A DNA stretch of 50,971 nucleotides from Salisapilia sapeloensis. Its lineage: Eukaryota > Oomycota > Peronosporomycetes > Peronosporales > Salisapiliaceae. The position numbers were made by a program, and so were the translations under genes. Every line of letters begins with the position of its first letter. Positions within the stretch are counted from its first letter, which is position 1. Of this stretch, positions 19,359-29,400 are shown piece after piece. The notes under the pieces are model-generated. The model ran no database searches. It worked only from the letters and a program-made list of their open reading frames with translations, and was not told the DNA's origin. The DNA lies in assembly GCA_023334545.1 (NCBI GenBank), contig JAADVB010000131.1, positions 1 to 50,971 of the forward strand, in the 5' to 3' direction.

Positions 19359-20639
19359 CTATGGACGCCATCCTTCCTTTTCTGGGCCATATCGACAGAA
19401 TAACCAGCAGCCAGGGATCACGTCTTTCGTATGCTGATTGTCTCCCTCGTCATTGAACAGGAGTCGCTTCATCATCATCACATTCTCCTCCATGACTGCC
19501 TGGTAGGACTCGGCCACTGCCTGCACCACACTTTCTTCAAGTCCCAGTCTCTTCTTTTCTGATTTTTCATCCTCCGTCACAAACACCTCTGTGATGGACC
19601 TTAACACTGTTTTCCTACTATCTACTTCCTCCATAAGACAAAAGCCACTCTCGGTCGAGTGTGTGTTCAAAAGAGCCTTGTCGCCCGTCGTCTCGCTTTC
19701 CCAAACGATAACTACCCGACGCTTGCCCTGTTCATTCGTATCTCGGAAGGCTTTCATGAGGAAGCATTCTTGCTTAGCGATGGACCTGTATCGCCAATCG
19801 AAGCGCAAAGCAAAGATCTCTCGCTCGCTCGGCTCTAGAATCGGAATGGCACTGGCACCCAAATCCCACTTAATAGATGTCCACGCTGCCTTCCCAGTGG
19901 ATTCTAAATCGGCAGACAGCTCGCAGCAGTCGACAGCCTTGAGATGGAGCTGGTTATTCCGACTATTTGCCAGTCGCTGCTTGCCATTAATGTCGTCTCC
20001 GACCATGTTGTTCGAGACCAATAGATCATTAATCGAGGCGTACGTTTTGTATATAGAGGCTACGCCACGGCGTATAGTCTGTTGCTCTTCTGGTTCTAGG
20101 CTGTAAGAAGGGATTTGTTCTAGTGGACCGCTCAAAAAGGTAGTCGGGATCGGGCCAGTACTCACTAGAGGTCGCATTGAGTCAATTAGACGCTGCTGCG
20201 CAGTGATGGCTACTCGTAGCTGCTGGTTGACCGTCTGGCTTTTGACTCGAAAGTCGTTCTGATCAATTGCTGCCTTTTGCCATGAAGTTGATGCAACTAC
20301 ATTGCTCATATTGGCACGTCGCTCTTGCTGACGTTGCTGGAGTTGGGCTAAAGTGGACTCCAGGTACGTCTTTTCAGCCCGAAGGTCTTTTAATTCCGTT
20401 TGCATTCGCTCTCGCCATGCATTCTTTTCTCCTCGCTTCCTCTTGCGTGTGGGCAAAGACGAATTGTTTGGATGAGCAGCATGTATCGAGCGATTGGTGT
20501 CCACTGGAAGAGCTGATTCGTACGGAAGTATTTCCTGCAAAGCTTCTGGGAGAGTGAAATTGCTTGACGATTCAAACATGCGTTCGATCTCGTCTAGTAG
20601 AAGCTCATCGGTGGCTTCGGCCGGAGCTAGTGCGTCCAT
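19359..20639 (-). CDS. bZIP-like / START-like putative regulator, copy 2
   Basis: A 426-residue paralogue of the genes at 11547, 39263 and 40641. The N-terminus has an acidic stretch (DELLLDEIERMFESS), then a basic segment KRKRGEKNAWRERMQTELK that leads into a leucine-rich coiled coil (LRAEKTYLESTLAQLQQRQ). A second short helix (SWQKAAIDQNDFRVKS, AQQRLIDSM) is shared by all copies. The C-terminal half (about 200-410) fits a START-like fold and includes LESTGKAAWTSIKWDL and ALRFDWRYRSIAKQE. It is convergent with the F-box/macro gene, stops about 90 bp apart, and divergent from GT71 copy 3. The family is probably nuclear from its basic/coiled-coil region; DNA binding is not shown. Confidence 0.75.
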   Translation of the reverse strand: MDALAPAEATDELLLDEIERMFESSSNFTLPEALQEILPYESALPVDTNRSIHAAHPNNSSLPTRKRKRGEKNAWRERMQTELKDLRAEKTYLESTLAQLQQRQQERRANMSNVVASTSWQKAAIDQNDFRVKSQTVNQQLRVAITAQQRLIDSMRPLVSTGPIPTTFLSGPLEQIPSYSLEPEEQQTIRRGVASIYKTYASINDLLVSNNMVGDDINGKQRLANSRNNQLHLKAVDCCELSADLESTGKAAWTSIKWDLGASAIPILEPSEREIFALRFDWRYRSIAKQECFLMKAFRDTNEQGKRRVVIVWESETTGDKALLNTHSTESGFCLMEEVDSRKTVLRSITEVFVTEDEKSEKKRLGLEESVVQAVAESYQAVMEENVMMMKRLLFNDEGDNQHTKDVIPGCWLFCRYGPEKEGWRP

Positions 20640-21429
20640 GTGAGAACTGACTTAATGTAGCCCTGAATGTCGCCAAATGCTTTCCACCAGCCAATAGAGT
20701 AATTCGTTGCAGTGGAAAAGACATTCGCTGAGCCAGGTTCGGATACCACAGACGGATACAACTCCGCAGGAGAGGGATGGATATCCTTCTACCTAGCACT
20801 CTGATAGTGGTTTAATGTGATAGTGAGATTAGTGCTATACATAGACAACTGTTCCTATGCAGTTAAGAAGTCTTTTTGAAGTGAACGACGCAGAGTGGAA
20901 GCCAGATGTGGATGAAGCCAGGTTCAGAAAATCATTTGATCAGGCGTGGCAACTTGGCAGCGTTGTGGCATTGCATACTGCTTCGTCGAGGATTCTTTTT
21001 CCCTACCGCTGTTGACCCTATTGTGCTAAAAGTCCCCAATTTTTACTATAGCTGCCAGCTCATCAACTTTTTTCAGCTGCTAGCCTTAAATGACTATACA
21101 AGATTCACTGAGGCAAATTGGCTTCCTGCCTCTTATCCATGGGCGTTCATTCAGGCAACCCTACAGCCCTTGCCTTGCATGAATCTTGAACTGAATTCTA
21201 GTATTAAAGTGACCTCCGTCCTCGACGCTTACCCGAGTTAAGTCGTGCCCGTTCGCTCTGGGTTTTCCATCTGTTTCGTCTGACTGGACCGATGATGCGG
21301 TTGATCTGCATCGTCCTCATTCTTCAGAGGCGTGTATAGCACACACACCACTCTTGGTACCTTTGCCTGCTCTTCATCTTCAGAGGAGCAATTAAGTTAC
21401 ACCATTACCACTTCGAATTAATAAAGGGC
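20640..21429. other. Intergenic, divergent promoter region
   Basis: About 790 bp shared by bZIP-like copy 2 and GT71 copy 3. It holds short open frames (up to 111 codons on the plus strand at 20906-21241) without recognisable features. No repeats seen. Confidence 0.45.
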
Positions 21430-23211
21430 ATGACATTTCCATCTCAACTTCTTCACGCGAATGGAGCAAGCTCAAGTCGAGGTCGACGACACATTGCTCA
21501 TCCTAAGAACACTCCGCGTGGCGTACAAATCCCCGAAACGACTACGTTGCGTCTATTTATCATCGCCGTGACGCTCGTCTGCCTCCAGCTCTATGCTGCC
21601 CAATACTTTTTAAATCACAGCAGTGGCTCCGTCCTCTCGCTAGCGACTGAGGACCGTAACCTTCGCCATCAAGAGGTCGCAATCGCTGCGTTGGAAGCCC
21701 GATTCGACTATACTCTAGCAGAGTCGCTGAATACGACGGATGCCAATGGTATTGATCGACTCAAGCTGGATGACTACGAATGTGTCGGATGGAAACCGAC
21801 CTACAAGTGTAATTCAGAGGAAGTTGCGGGCAATATAGAGCTCTTGCCTTGCGAAGAGCCCATTACGGATCAAATGAGCGGCTACTGTGTTCTTCGGCAT
21901 CAAAAGACGCAGGAGCTGAAGCAAGTTATGAACATGAGCTGCGATTCCCTCCGCCCCGGCTTTACGCTCAAGTGCTCCGAGTTCAAAGAAGTGTTGGAGC
22001 ACGGCGCCAAAGTCCAGATCTACACGCATGATCCTGGCTTCACGTACGACAATTGTCGAAAACAGTTTTATGAAGATCAGAACGTGTATGCATTGACGAC
22101 TGCACCTCCCAAGCCAGTGCTGGACGTGAACAGGCAGGCTATACAGAGTCTAAAAGCGAAGGATGCATTCTTTAAGAGAGGACTTGCATTTGTTGCGTAT
22201 GGAAAAGTGATCGAGAGCGTCTATGTGGCTGTTCGATCTCTACGAGCACTCGGGTGTAAACTACCGATCGAATTGTGGTATGCTCCTGTCGAGATCGAGG
22301 CGGCACATCCTCTGTTGAAGAAGTTGACGAGTGACTTCGGCGTCTACTTGCGAGAGCTACGAGACCCGACCGTTTCTAAGTTCTACACCAAGAACTATGC
22401 GTTTTACTACAGCGCCTTTGACGAGATGCTGCTCATGGACGCCGACTCGTTCGCGGTGAAAGACCCAACTTACCTCTTTGACACGCCAGAATTCCAGCAG
22501 ACTGGTGCGATCTTCTGGCCGGACTTTTGGCGGCCGAAGAAGACGATTTTCAACATCCAAGAGCGTAGTTTCATCTGGGAGTTTCTCAACCTCGAATTCG
22601 TCAACATGTTTGAACAGGAGAGCGGCCAGGTGTTGATCAACCGACGACAACACTGGAAGGCTCTGAACGCCATGATGTACTACGCGTCGAAAGCTTCGCC
22701 TCATATTGAACGTCTCGGCCTCGCGTGGGGAGACAAGGACTTGTTCCGATTCGCCTGGATGAAGACGAATAGCTCCTTCCACATGATCCGAATGCCTCCT
22801 GGAGCTGCCGGTGAAAAGTTTCCGGATGAAGAGATTTTCTGTGGTACGACGATCGCCCAGCACGATCCAAATCATGAGCTTATTTTCCTGCATCGGAATC
22901 AGGAAAAACTAAGTCGAGAAAATAATCGAAAGATCTGGTCCCACGTCCAACAGTTCCGACTGGATGACGTCCCGATGGCCAAGTACAGAGTCCGAGGAGC
23001 TCGCGGCGGTCGATACTTTCCTCAGTACAAGGAGTGCTACGGAAAAGATGCCAAGTACAGCAAAAATTTCGTCGTGACTCCGATTGCAGAGTTGCCGTGG
23101 CTCGAGCTGGAAGATCGGCTGCTGTCGTACTTGGATGAAGCCATTCAGATAGTACCATGGAATCATACGGTGCTGTCGTCTGCGGCTGGAGACAATACAG
23201 AGGAAAGGTAG
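21430..23211 (+). CDS. GT71-family putative mannosyltransferase, copy 3
   Basis: A 593-residue type II membrane protein with a basic tail (1-39), an anchor helix at about 40-60, a stem, a six-cysteine domain starting YECVGW (about 116-185) and a GT71 catalytic domain. Motifs include VAYGKVIESVYVAVRSLR, DADS at 337-340 in place of the DADN of the other copies, LFDTPEF, FEQESGQVLINRR and AWGDKDLFRFAW. The Ser for Asn change leaves both Asp residues of the DxD motif intact, so activity is expected. It is the only copy on the plus strand of this block. Family call is strong; sugar specificity unknown. Confidence 0.87.
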   Translation: MTFPSQLLHANGASSSRGRRHIAHPKNTPRGVQIPETTTLRLFIIAVTLVCLQLYAAQYFLNHSSGSVLSLATEDRNLRHQEVAIAALEARFDYTLAESLNTTDANGIDRLKLDDYECVGWKPTYKCNSEEVAGNIELLPCEEPITDQMSGYCVLRHQKTQELKQVMNMSCDSLRPGFTLKCSEFKEVLEHGAKVQIYTHDPGFTYDNCRKQFYEDQNVYALTTAPPKPVLDVNRQAIQSLKAKDAFFKRGLAFVAYGKVIESVYVAVRSLRALGCKLPIELWYAPVEIEAAHPLLKKLTSDFGVYLRELRDPTVSKFYTKNYAFYYSAFDEMLLMDADSFAVKDPTYLFDTPEFQQTGAIFWPDFWRPKKTIFNIQERSFIWEFLNLEFVNMFEQESGQVLINRRQHWKALNAMMYYASKASPHIERLGLAWGDKDLFRFAWMKTNSSFHMIRMPPGAAGEKFPDEEIFCGTTIAQHDPNHELIFLHRNQEKLSRENNRKIWSHVQQFRLDDVPMAKYRVRGARGGRYFPQYKECYGKDAKYSKNFVVTPIAELPWLELEDRLLSYLDEAIQIVPWNHTVLSSAAGDNTEER

Positions 23212-23728
23212 AGTAAGAGCGTCTTGTAGATACGTGTATTTCCCCCGCAAGGAGCTTGTTTGTCGACATGAGTCGTATGGGAATAAAGCTAGTCGAAGCA
23301 TATTTTTCATTTATGAGATTGGATTTTACGTGGAAACTTGGAAAAAGAGGGAAGGTGATTGCAGTCACTCGATGAATCTGCGCATCCGAATGCGGGTTCA
23401 TAATTGCTCATCTCGTCTGATGAGCAAGCAAGTAACGACGGGTGTCACCTGCACGACTTGAATGTCTTTCCTCGTCGTAAGCACGCTGGCCATGACGTAG
23501 TTGCTTTATTCGACGGAATGGTCGGAGGAGTGCAGGAGATGTCACTCGGCCTGGAACAGAAGACGACGGTGGAAGATAGTAGGAATTTTCTGGCGTCTCT
23601 TCCAAGGATTTATGTGCGAAATATAGAACCAAAGTTACGCTGTCGGAGCATCGAACGGTCATTTTTGAATCCTCCACGCCCGGACAAAGCTTTTAACACA
23701 GGCCTTCAGTTAAATCCTTCTTCCGACG
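23212..23728. other. Intergenic before ankyrin gene
   Basis: About 520 bp. A plus-strand open frame of 123 codons (23404-23775) begins with a non-ATG codon, is in another frame from the ankyrin gene and overlaps its first codons. It could be a lost 5' exon but shows no ankyrin pattern. Nothing else seen. Confidence 0.4.
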
Positions 23729-24463
23729 ATGCAATCGCCAGCAGTCCGAGCGATTTGTTGCCAGCGCAACCTTGACGACGGGCTCATTCAGGAGAAGATT
23801 GACAGTTATCTTGATGCGTCGTTCATCTGGTCGTTGGACAGAGCAGCGTTTGAAGGCCACCTCTGGCTCATAAAACGCTTGAACGCTCGCTTTCCGAAGA
23901 AGTACTCGTATTGCAGTGAGGAAGCGATGGATTCTGCAGCTGAACAGGGGTTCCTCCCGATCGTACAGTTTCTTCACGAAAATCGAAAAGAAGGATGCAC
24001 GACCGACGCGCTAGACCAGGCATGTGGTCACGGTCACTTGCATGTTGTGCAGTGGCTGATTGAGAACAGGTTGGAAGGATGTACCGTAAATGCGGCGGAT
24101 ATGGCAAGTGCAAATGGGCATTTGGATGTATTGCAGTGCTTAAAGAGAGCAGGCATTGGTCAATTTGGCGAAGATGCGTTGCCAAATGCAGCGGGCCACG
24201 GACGCATTGCTGTTCTAGAATGGCTTCATGAAGAATGCGAGCTACCAATTTGCGCTCGAGCTATACGGAACGCAATCTCAGCTAGCCAAGAAGCTGCGTT
24301 AAGATGGCTGCTCGATCGTTCGACGATTCATCTGATTAACGAAGGGCTTCTCTTTTCATGGTACGGCAGTCCCAGCAACATTTCGAACATTATCAGCGAG
24401 TACAGACAAAGATATTTGCTATCATCTGACGACGAAGAGGAAGAGCTAGAGGCATTCAAGTAA
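23729..24463 (+). CDS. Ankyrin-repeat protein
   Basis: A 244-residue protein with about four to five tandem ankyrin-type repeats between residues 30 and 200, seen as repeated blocks such as AAEQGFLPIVQFLHE, ACGHGHLHVVQWLIE, ASANGHLDVLQCLK and AAGHGRIAVLEWLHE. These follow the oomycete/amoebal style in which G-H-L-x-V-x-x-W-L replaces the canonical G-x-T-P-L-H-x-A-A consensus. The first residues (PAVRAICCQ, DGLIQEKIDSYLD) resemble the start of related oomycete proteins, so I keep the ATG at 23729. An acidic tail (DDEEEELE) closes the protein. Such proteins are many and usually uncharacterised; the role would be protein-protein interaction. Confidence 0.8.
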   Translation: MQSPAVRAICCQRNLDDGLIQEKIDSYLDASFIWSLDRAAFEGHLWLIKRLNARFPKKYSYCSEEAMDSAAEQGFLPIVQFLHENRKEGCTTDALDQACGHGHLHVVQWLIENRLEGCTVNAADMASANGHLDVLQCLKRAGIGQFGEDALPNAAGHGRIAVLEWLHEECELPICARAIRNAISASQEAALRWLLDRSTIHLINEGLLFSWYGSPSNISNIISEYRQRYLLSSDDEEEELEAFK

Positions 24464-24547
24464 AGGAGACAGGAGCATTCAAATAATATATCTTCACATA
24501 AACGAACTTATAGTAAAAAGAAACTCATCTGCCATGCATGAAAAATC

Positions 24548-24552
24548 AAAAA
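24548..24552 (-). terminator. Pol III terminator of tRNA-Leu
   Basis: Five A on the plus strand, read as TTTTT, lie 4 nt past the tRNA-Leu gene; a second run of five follows at 24541-24545 as a backup. Confidence 0.65.
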
Positions 24553-24556
24553 GTGA

Positions 24557-24636
24557 TGGCCACTGTGGGATTCGAACCCACGCCCTTTCGGACCAGTGCC
24601 TTAAACTGGCGCCTTAGACCGCTCGGCCAAGTGACC
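24557..24636 (-). tRNA. tRNA-Leu(AAG)
   Basis: An 80-nt gene on the minus strand. The acceptor stem GGTCACT pairs with AGTGGCC with one G-T pair, followed by discriminator A. The A box region is TGGCCGAGCGGTCTAAGGC, the anticodon stem CCAGT/ACTGG encloses TTAAGGC, giving anticodon AAG, and the T-arm contains GGTTCGAATCC (B box). The long variable arm fits a class II leucine tRNA. CCA is not encoded and no intron is present. Confidence 0.95.
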
Positions 24637-25616
24637 CTTACGGTAATTAGGTACAAAATATATTATACAAATATATATATTTGTAATTTCTACAAATATC
24701 AAGTTAGCCTGAAGGTTACAAGTTGATACATTCATGCTGCTAGGCGACGTGTACACCCGTATGGTACGCTTGGTAAGGGACTTTATAAAGGAGTATTGCA
24801 AAGACTCACAGCTACAATAGGTAATAGCGATTAAGGGTCCTCTCAATGCTTAAAAGTAGGAGTGATTCTATGTCTAGATACGAGCTCTTTCAAAGTTGGC
24901 AACTCCCGAATTGTTTCATCTCGACGTACCAGCCAACACAGGTTCTCTCTAAGCCTTAAAGAGTTACGCTATCTACCATGAAGAAGTTTGCATGAAGAAG
25001 TTACATGCACAAAGGCTTCAAAGCATCATCGAAACCTGACTGAGCATTTCAATCTATGAGCGACCATAGATCTAGGACTAGCTATCAATTTGTTCCAACA
25101 CAAGTAGCTTCATATCGCACCAACAAGTTGCGGCTTGAATGAAATCTCTAAGGCTTTCTACTCTTGTACCTACTGCGTGCCGCTTACAAGTAGCCTTCCC
25201 AACTCGCAGCTTTGTTTACTTTATTTCACATTCAGGTGAAGCTGCTGCATCTTTGATTAGAGCAGTCTAGCTAACGTCTCCGCTCAGTACTTAATCGACT
25301 GTGCCACTAATGCAAAAGCACGACTGATATATGCATCAATCGGCATGTTCTTCCAAGATACATATGAGTTTATCTTGTAGTAGAGAGCTATTCCTACATC
25401 TCTGGTCCAAACTTTGAAAGCACGTGCTCTACTAGTGTGAGCCGATATAATAACATTGAACCTGTCTCTAAGCAGTTGCCGAAAACACTGCAAATCATGC
25501 CATCGACATACAAAAGCTTTACAAGAGTAAATTTAAATCCAGTATTGCATTGTAGGTTATATTGCAGCAAATGCCGTCAAGAGTAGCGCACTGGTAAGTT
25601 CTGGAGCTGCTTGCAC
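24637..25616. other. Intergenic, AT-rich
   Basis: About 980 bp between tRNA-Leu and the 3' end of DIB1. It holds the TATA palindrome above and a short direct repeat (CATGAAGAAGTT twice near 24978-25003). No gene-like open frame. Confidence 0.4.
24667..24684 (-). promoter_or_regulatory. TATA-rich perfect palindrome upstream of tRNA-Leu
   Basis: The 18-nt sequence ACAAATATATATATTTGT is its own reverse complement and lies 31-48 bp before the 5' end of tRNA-Leu(AAG), where a TATA element would sit. The role is inferred from position. Confidence 0.35.
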
Positions 25617-26045
25617 TTAGTAGCGGTATTTTGTGGAGTAGTCTTTGGGTGAGACGACCAAACCACGACCTTTTCGAGCTCCACGATAGACTGTTTCGAT
25701 GATATCGATCATCTCCTGCTTGCTGTTGAAGGCCCAGTTGATTTTGTTGTTATTTCCCGTTCCGAGATCGATCATAATGTGCTTGTTGCGGAAGAAGAAC
25801 ATGACGGTGCACGGATCGTACAGTTCGTACATGGTGTTAAAATCAGGCACTTCTGTGATGTCGACGACGTAGATGGCCGCAAAGTTCTTCACGTCCTCCG
25901 CGACGCCTGCCAGCACCTCGTCCATTTGCATGCAAGTGGCGTCGTAGTCATGACCGAAGCGCATGACGACCACTCGGTCTCCTTCATTCAAGATCGCTTG
26001 GTCTACGGCCCATCCGCTCTCCAAGTGGGGTAGCAAGTACGACAT
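25617..26045 (-). CDS. DIB1: U5 snRNP 15-kDa protein DIB1/TXNL4A (Dim1)
   Basis: A 142-residue protein, the exact usual length of this extremely conserved thioredoxin-like component of the U4/U6.U5 tri-snRNP. It opens MSYLLPHLESGWAVDQAI, and the segments VVVMRFGHDYD, IYVVDITEVPDFN, MYELYDPCTVMFFFRNKH and the tail YRGARKGRGLVVSPKDYS are diagnostic. It acts in the nucleus, holding the spliceosome in its pre-activation state. Single exon. The start at 26045 is set by the conserved N-terminus. Confidence 0.98.
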   Translation of the reverse strand: MSYLLPHLESGWAVDQAILNEGDRVVVMRFGHDYDATCMQMDEVLAGVAEDVKNFAAIYVVDITEVPDFNTMYELYDPCTVMFFFRNKHIMIDLGTGNNNKINWAFNSKQEMIDIIETVYRGARKGRGLVVSPKDYSTKYRY

Positions 26046-26462
26046 GCCTTCCTGTGCTTAACAATTGAAGAGGACGCAAAGACTGGTCGAGATGAGCGAC
26101 TTGGTCGAGTGTGCAGTTTAACGTCCGAATCTTAGTGTCCGAAATCCGGACAGTATAAAGTATCTAGGTTAATGTATGTTGTGTGTTATGTACCACATTA
26201 TTATCGGATGAGAGCACTTGATGATCGAGCTGTTAGGACATCAGCTAAAGAATCGGCGAGACTTGAGCCCATCGCGACAGCCATTGAGGGCACCTTTCTT
26301 CCATCTCAAAGCACGCAGAGTAACGTCCGACTCGTCTCAGTCCCTCCAACGCTGCAGGGCTTGTGTCTCAGTCCGATTGGGTTGCATCTCGGAGCGTTCG
26401 TACCACCAGATAAGCGTCTTTCGTCTCTCACGACAAGATCTTGAGTGTATTTTACACTCGCC
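26046..26462. other. Divergent promoter region of DIB1 and the large membrane protein
   Basis: About 420 bp between two divergent genes. Two overlapping plus-strand frames (26172-26444 and 26218-26475) have no recognisable content. The frame of the downstream gene is open from 26445 but its first ATG is 26463. Confidence 0.45.
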
Positions 26463-29400
26463 ATGTACGTTCTAGTGCTGTTTGCACTCCTCTGGGCAAA
26501 TGCAGCGGCGGACAGTAACCCTCATTGCGCTTATTTTCTCGACTACTGCGACTTTAACGCCTCGACGTCATCCTGCACGTTCCAAACGTCGACGAGATTC
26601 TCATGCGGCCCTCTTCCTGTCTCATCAGCTCCGCCTGCTTCCTCAAATGGTACAAATGCAACTGGCACAGTAGCTCCGACGCCAGCACCAACGCTCAAAG
26701 TTCCTGCTCCGTCGGATTATGTATGTCAATGGGCCATCGCTGGGGACCTCGTGGTCGCTAAGGACGTATCGATCGGAGTGGATGGGGACGATTGTCTAGT
26801 GCAAGTGAGTGCTGGTAAAGCAGTGCATTTACAGTCCGGTGCACAGCTGAATGCAAGTTCGATGTCGTTGGGCGCTTCCTTTGTGCGACTGGAAGAAAAT
26901 AGCAGAGTCTCTTCCCAGTATTCTGGCGTCTACCGCGGCAAACTTGGTGGGAACTTCCACGGCAGAAAGATAATTGGGGCGAGTAATGGTGGATCAGGCG
27001 GAAGACGGGTGATTGTGAACGAAAGCATTGCCATGCAAAACGATGCGTTCGGGTACTTTGATGTCCGCCCATGGGCAATTACAGAAGGTTGGAACAGCAC
27101 TGAACGAGGGAGAGTGCTGCGTCAAAGCAGTGCGTCGTGGAACCTGGAAGAGCTGTGGGACCAGACTCCACCGCCAAGCTCTGCTGACATGGTCGATGGA
27201 AACGAGTGGAAGATTCAGATGTTGTTAGGAAGTGGCAGCAGTAATTCAACGCTTGCGAGTCATTTACCAGGGCAGAGTATCTCGGGCAACGTGCAGCAAG
27301 TGTCTGGTGGTGGTCGCATTAAAATCACAGCATCTAGAGACATCGTGGTCATGTCGGGAGCATCCATCCAGGCCAATGGCGCGCCTGCTGTGAGCGGCAT
27401 TAGCGGTGGATCTGGAGGCAGCGTCTACGTGTCTTCGACTTCTCTCATGATGAGCGGCACGATTGAAGCAAAAGGCGGTGCAGCTTTTTGTTCCGATCAC
27501 GTTGACACGAAAGGAATCGACGAGTGCTACCCTGGCGGTGGCGGAGGCAGAGTCATGATATCCTATAGCTCCAGTCAACTGGACGATGATGCTGTAATAA
27601 CAGTTGGAGGATCATTAGACGATACGATCAGTCAGAGACTCACCAAGTGGCTCATCTTGAGACCACTTCAAGTCCGAGCCCTCGCAGGTGGAGCAGGAAC
27701 GTACTACCGCATTGCAAAACGAGCGGATGGAAGTGATGAGTCGAGCCTCGTGATTAGCAATCGCATGCAGGCGTCGTCACAGTTGCTTCCGGCGGAAGAT
27801 CCGTACAAGGCAGAGCGTGGAGGAGCTGTGACTCCCGTGTCAGTAGAAGGTCCGTCCAAGTTAAGCACCATGGTCGTTGTGGATGGTGCAGCTGTGTCCA
27901 CGAGTCTATTGCAATTCCAAGCGGGCACACTGAATGTAGCTAACAATTCCTGCTTGATGGAGGAGCTCACGAGGGTGCCGGTAGAAGCTCTCAACTCGTC
28001 GTTGATAGTAGACGTCAAGTCGATGGTGCTGACACTCCACTCCAAGTTGCTACTGCCCAAAGCACACTTGCAGGTAAAAGCAGCCACCGTCTCGCTTGAT
28101 ACGACGGTAGAAGTGGCCTTCAGTAACAGTGCTCAATTCACTACCACCGGAACACTTCATACGGACGCAACCATCCGGACCATCAGTGTGCCGATGCAAG
28201 TGCCATCATCAGCTACCTATGCCGCCCTCGCGCTCCAGACTAGTCGAGCTCTTGTTTTTGATAGTCATGGGGATATTCTGGTTGGAGGGGCCATCGACGT
28301 GGGCGCGCTGTCTCTTCGGTCGATGCAGTCAATCAACGCCAGTGGGATTGCCGTCGCCTCCAACGCAGCTTCTATGTCGGCCACATACAAGTCGTGTAAA
28401 GAGCACTTGGCGAGCGACGACCTTGTTTTTCAACCGTTCGCATCTACGATTGGGAACTTTACGATGGTCGTGACGGCACAAGAACGTATCGACCTTGGCG
28501 GAAACAGCCAGCACACGGCGCTGCTGGAAGCCGGTGCCATCTTACTGTGTTCTCAGAGCGACATGAAGATCTTTTCTAGTGCCATCGTAAGTGCTAATGG
28601 CATGGGTGAGCTCGCCAATCAAGGTCCTGGCAGCGGATACTGCTCTGCGTCTGTCGGTGGAGGAGCTGGCTATGGAGGCAGAGGTGCCGACTCCACTGCC
28701 GTCAATAAGAGGGGAGATTATGCGTCCGGAGGACTGCCGTACGGTACGAGATCTGGCGCTGGTATGCTTGGCTCTGGCGGCGGATGCGTCGGAGGTGGAA
28801 GTGGCGGAGGTGTCGTGCTCATCGGCGCTGAAACCTTGCGACTGGATGGAGAGATCCACTGCAATGGAGATGGCGGATCGAATGGCGGAGGTGGCGGATC
28901 AGGAGGGTTCTTGGGCCTGTCCGTGTCGCAGTTCCTGACGGGCGGTGGAAAGATGAGTGCAGTTGGAGGCGGCACAACGTGCATTGATACAGGAGTCAGA
29001 CTCTTCGTGACAGAAGTCGATCACAAGTGTGGCGGTGGAGGCGGCGGTGGACGACTGCAGCTAACAGGATGCGAGCAGAGCCATTACGATCGATGTACAA
29101 GCGGCTTTGAGGGGAACTATACTGTGGCAGGTGGTGCGGTGGCGAAGATGACGAAGCCTGGTACGGCTGAAGGGTCTGCTGCATTGGAAGAGCTCGAGGA
29201 TGCGACTGGTGACAGCGGCACATTCTTTGGATTCCCGTGTGCTCCTGGCTACGGAGGTTTCCTCTGTCGCATGTGTAAGGTCGGGACGTTCAAGGCTGTG
29301 AGTAGTAGTGAAGAGTGCAAGCCATGCGCCAACGCTCCGACAAACGCACATTATATTGCCAAGGGAGAGACCTCGAGTAATTGCGAGTGGGCGTGTGACC

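Noticed and set aside
20906-21241. Plus-strand 111-codon frame
   Set aside because: Low-complexity, no domain, lies in a divergent promoter region.
23404-23775. Plus-strand 123-codon frame before the ankyrin gene as a 5' exon
   Set aside because: It begins at a non-ATG codon, is in a different frame and shows no ankyrin repeat; no convincing splice pair joins it to the gene.
26172-26475. Two overlapping plus-strand frames before the large membrane protein
   Set aside because: They overlap each other in different frames within a divergent promoter region and lack recognisable content.
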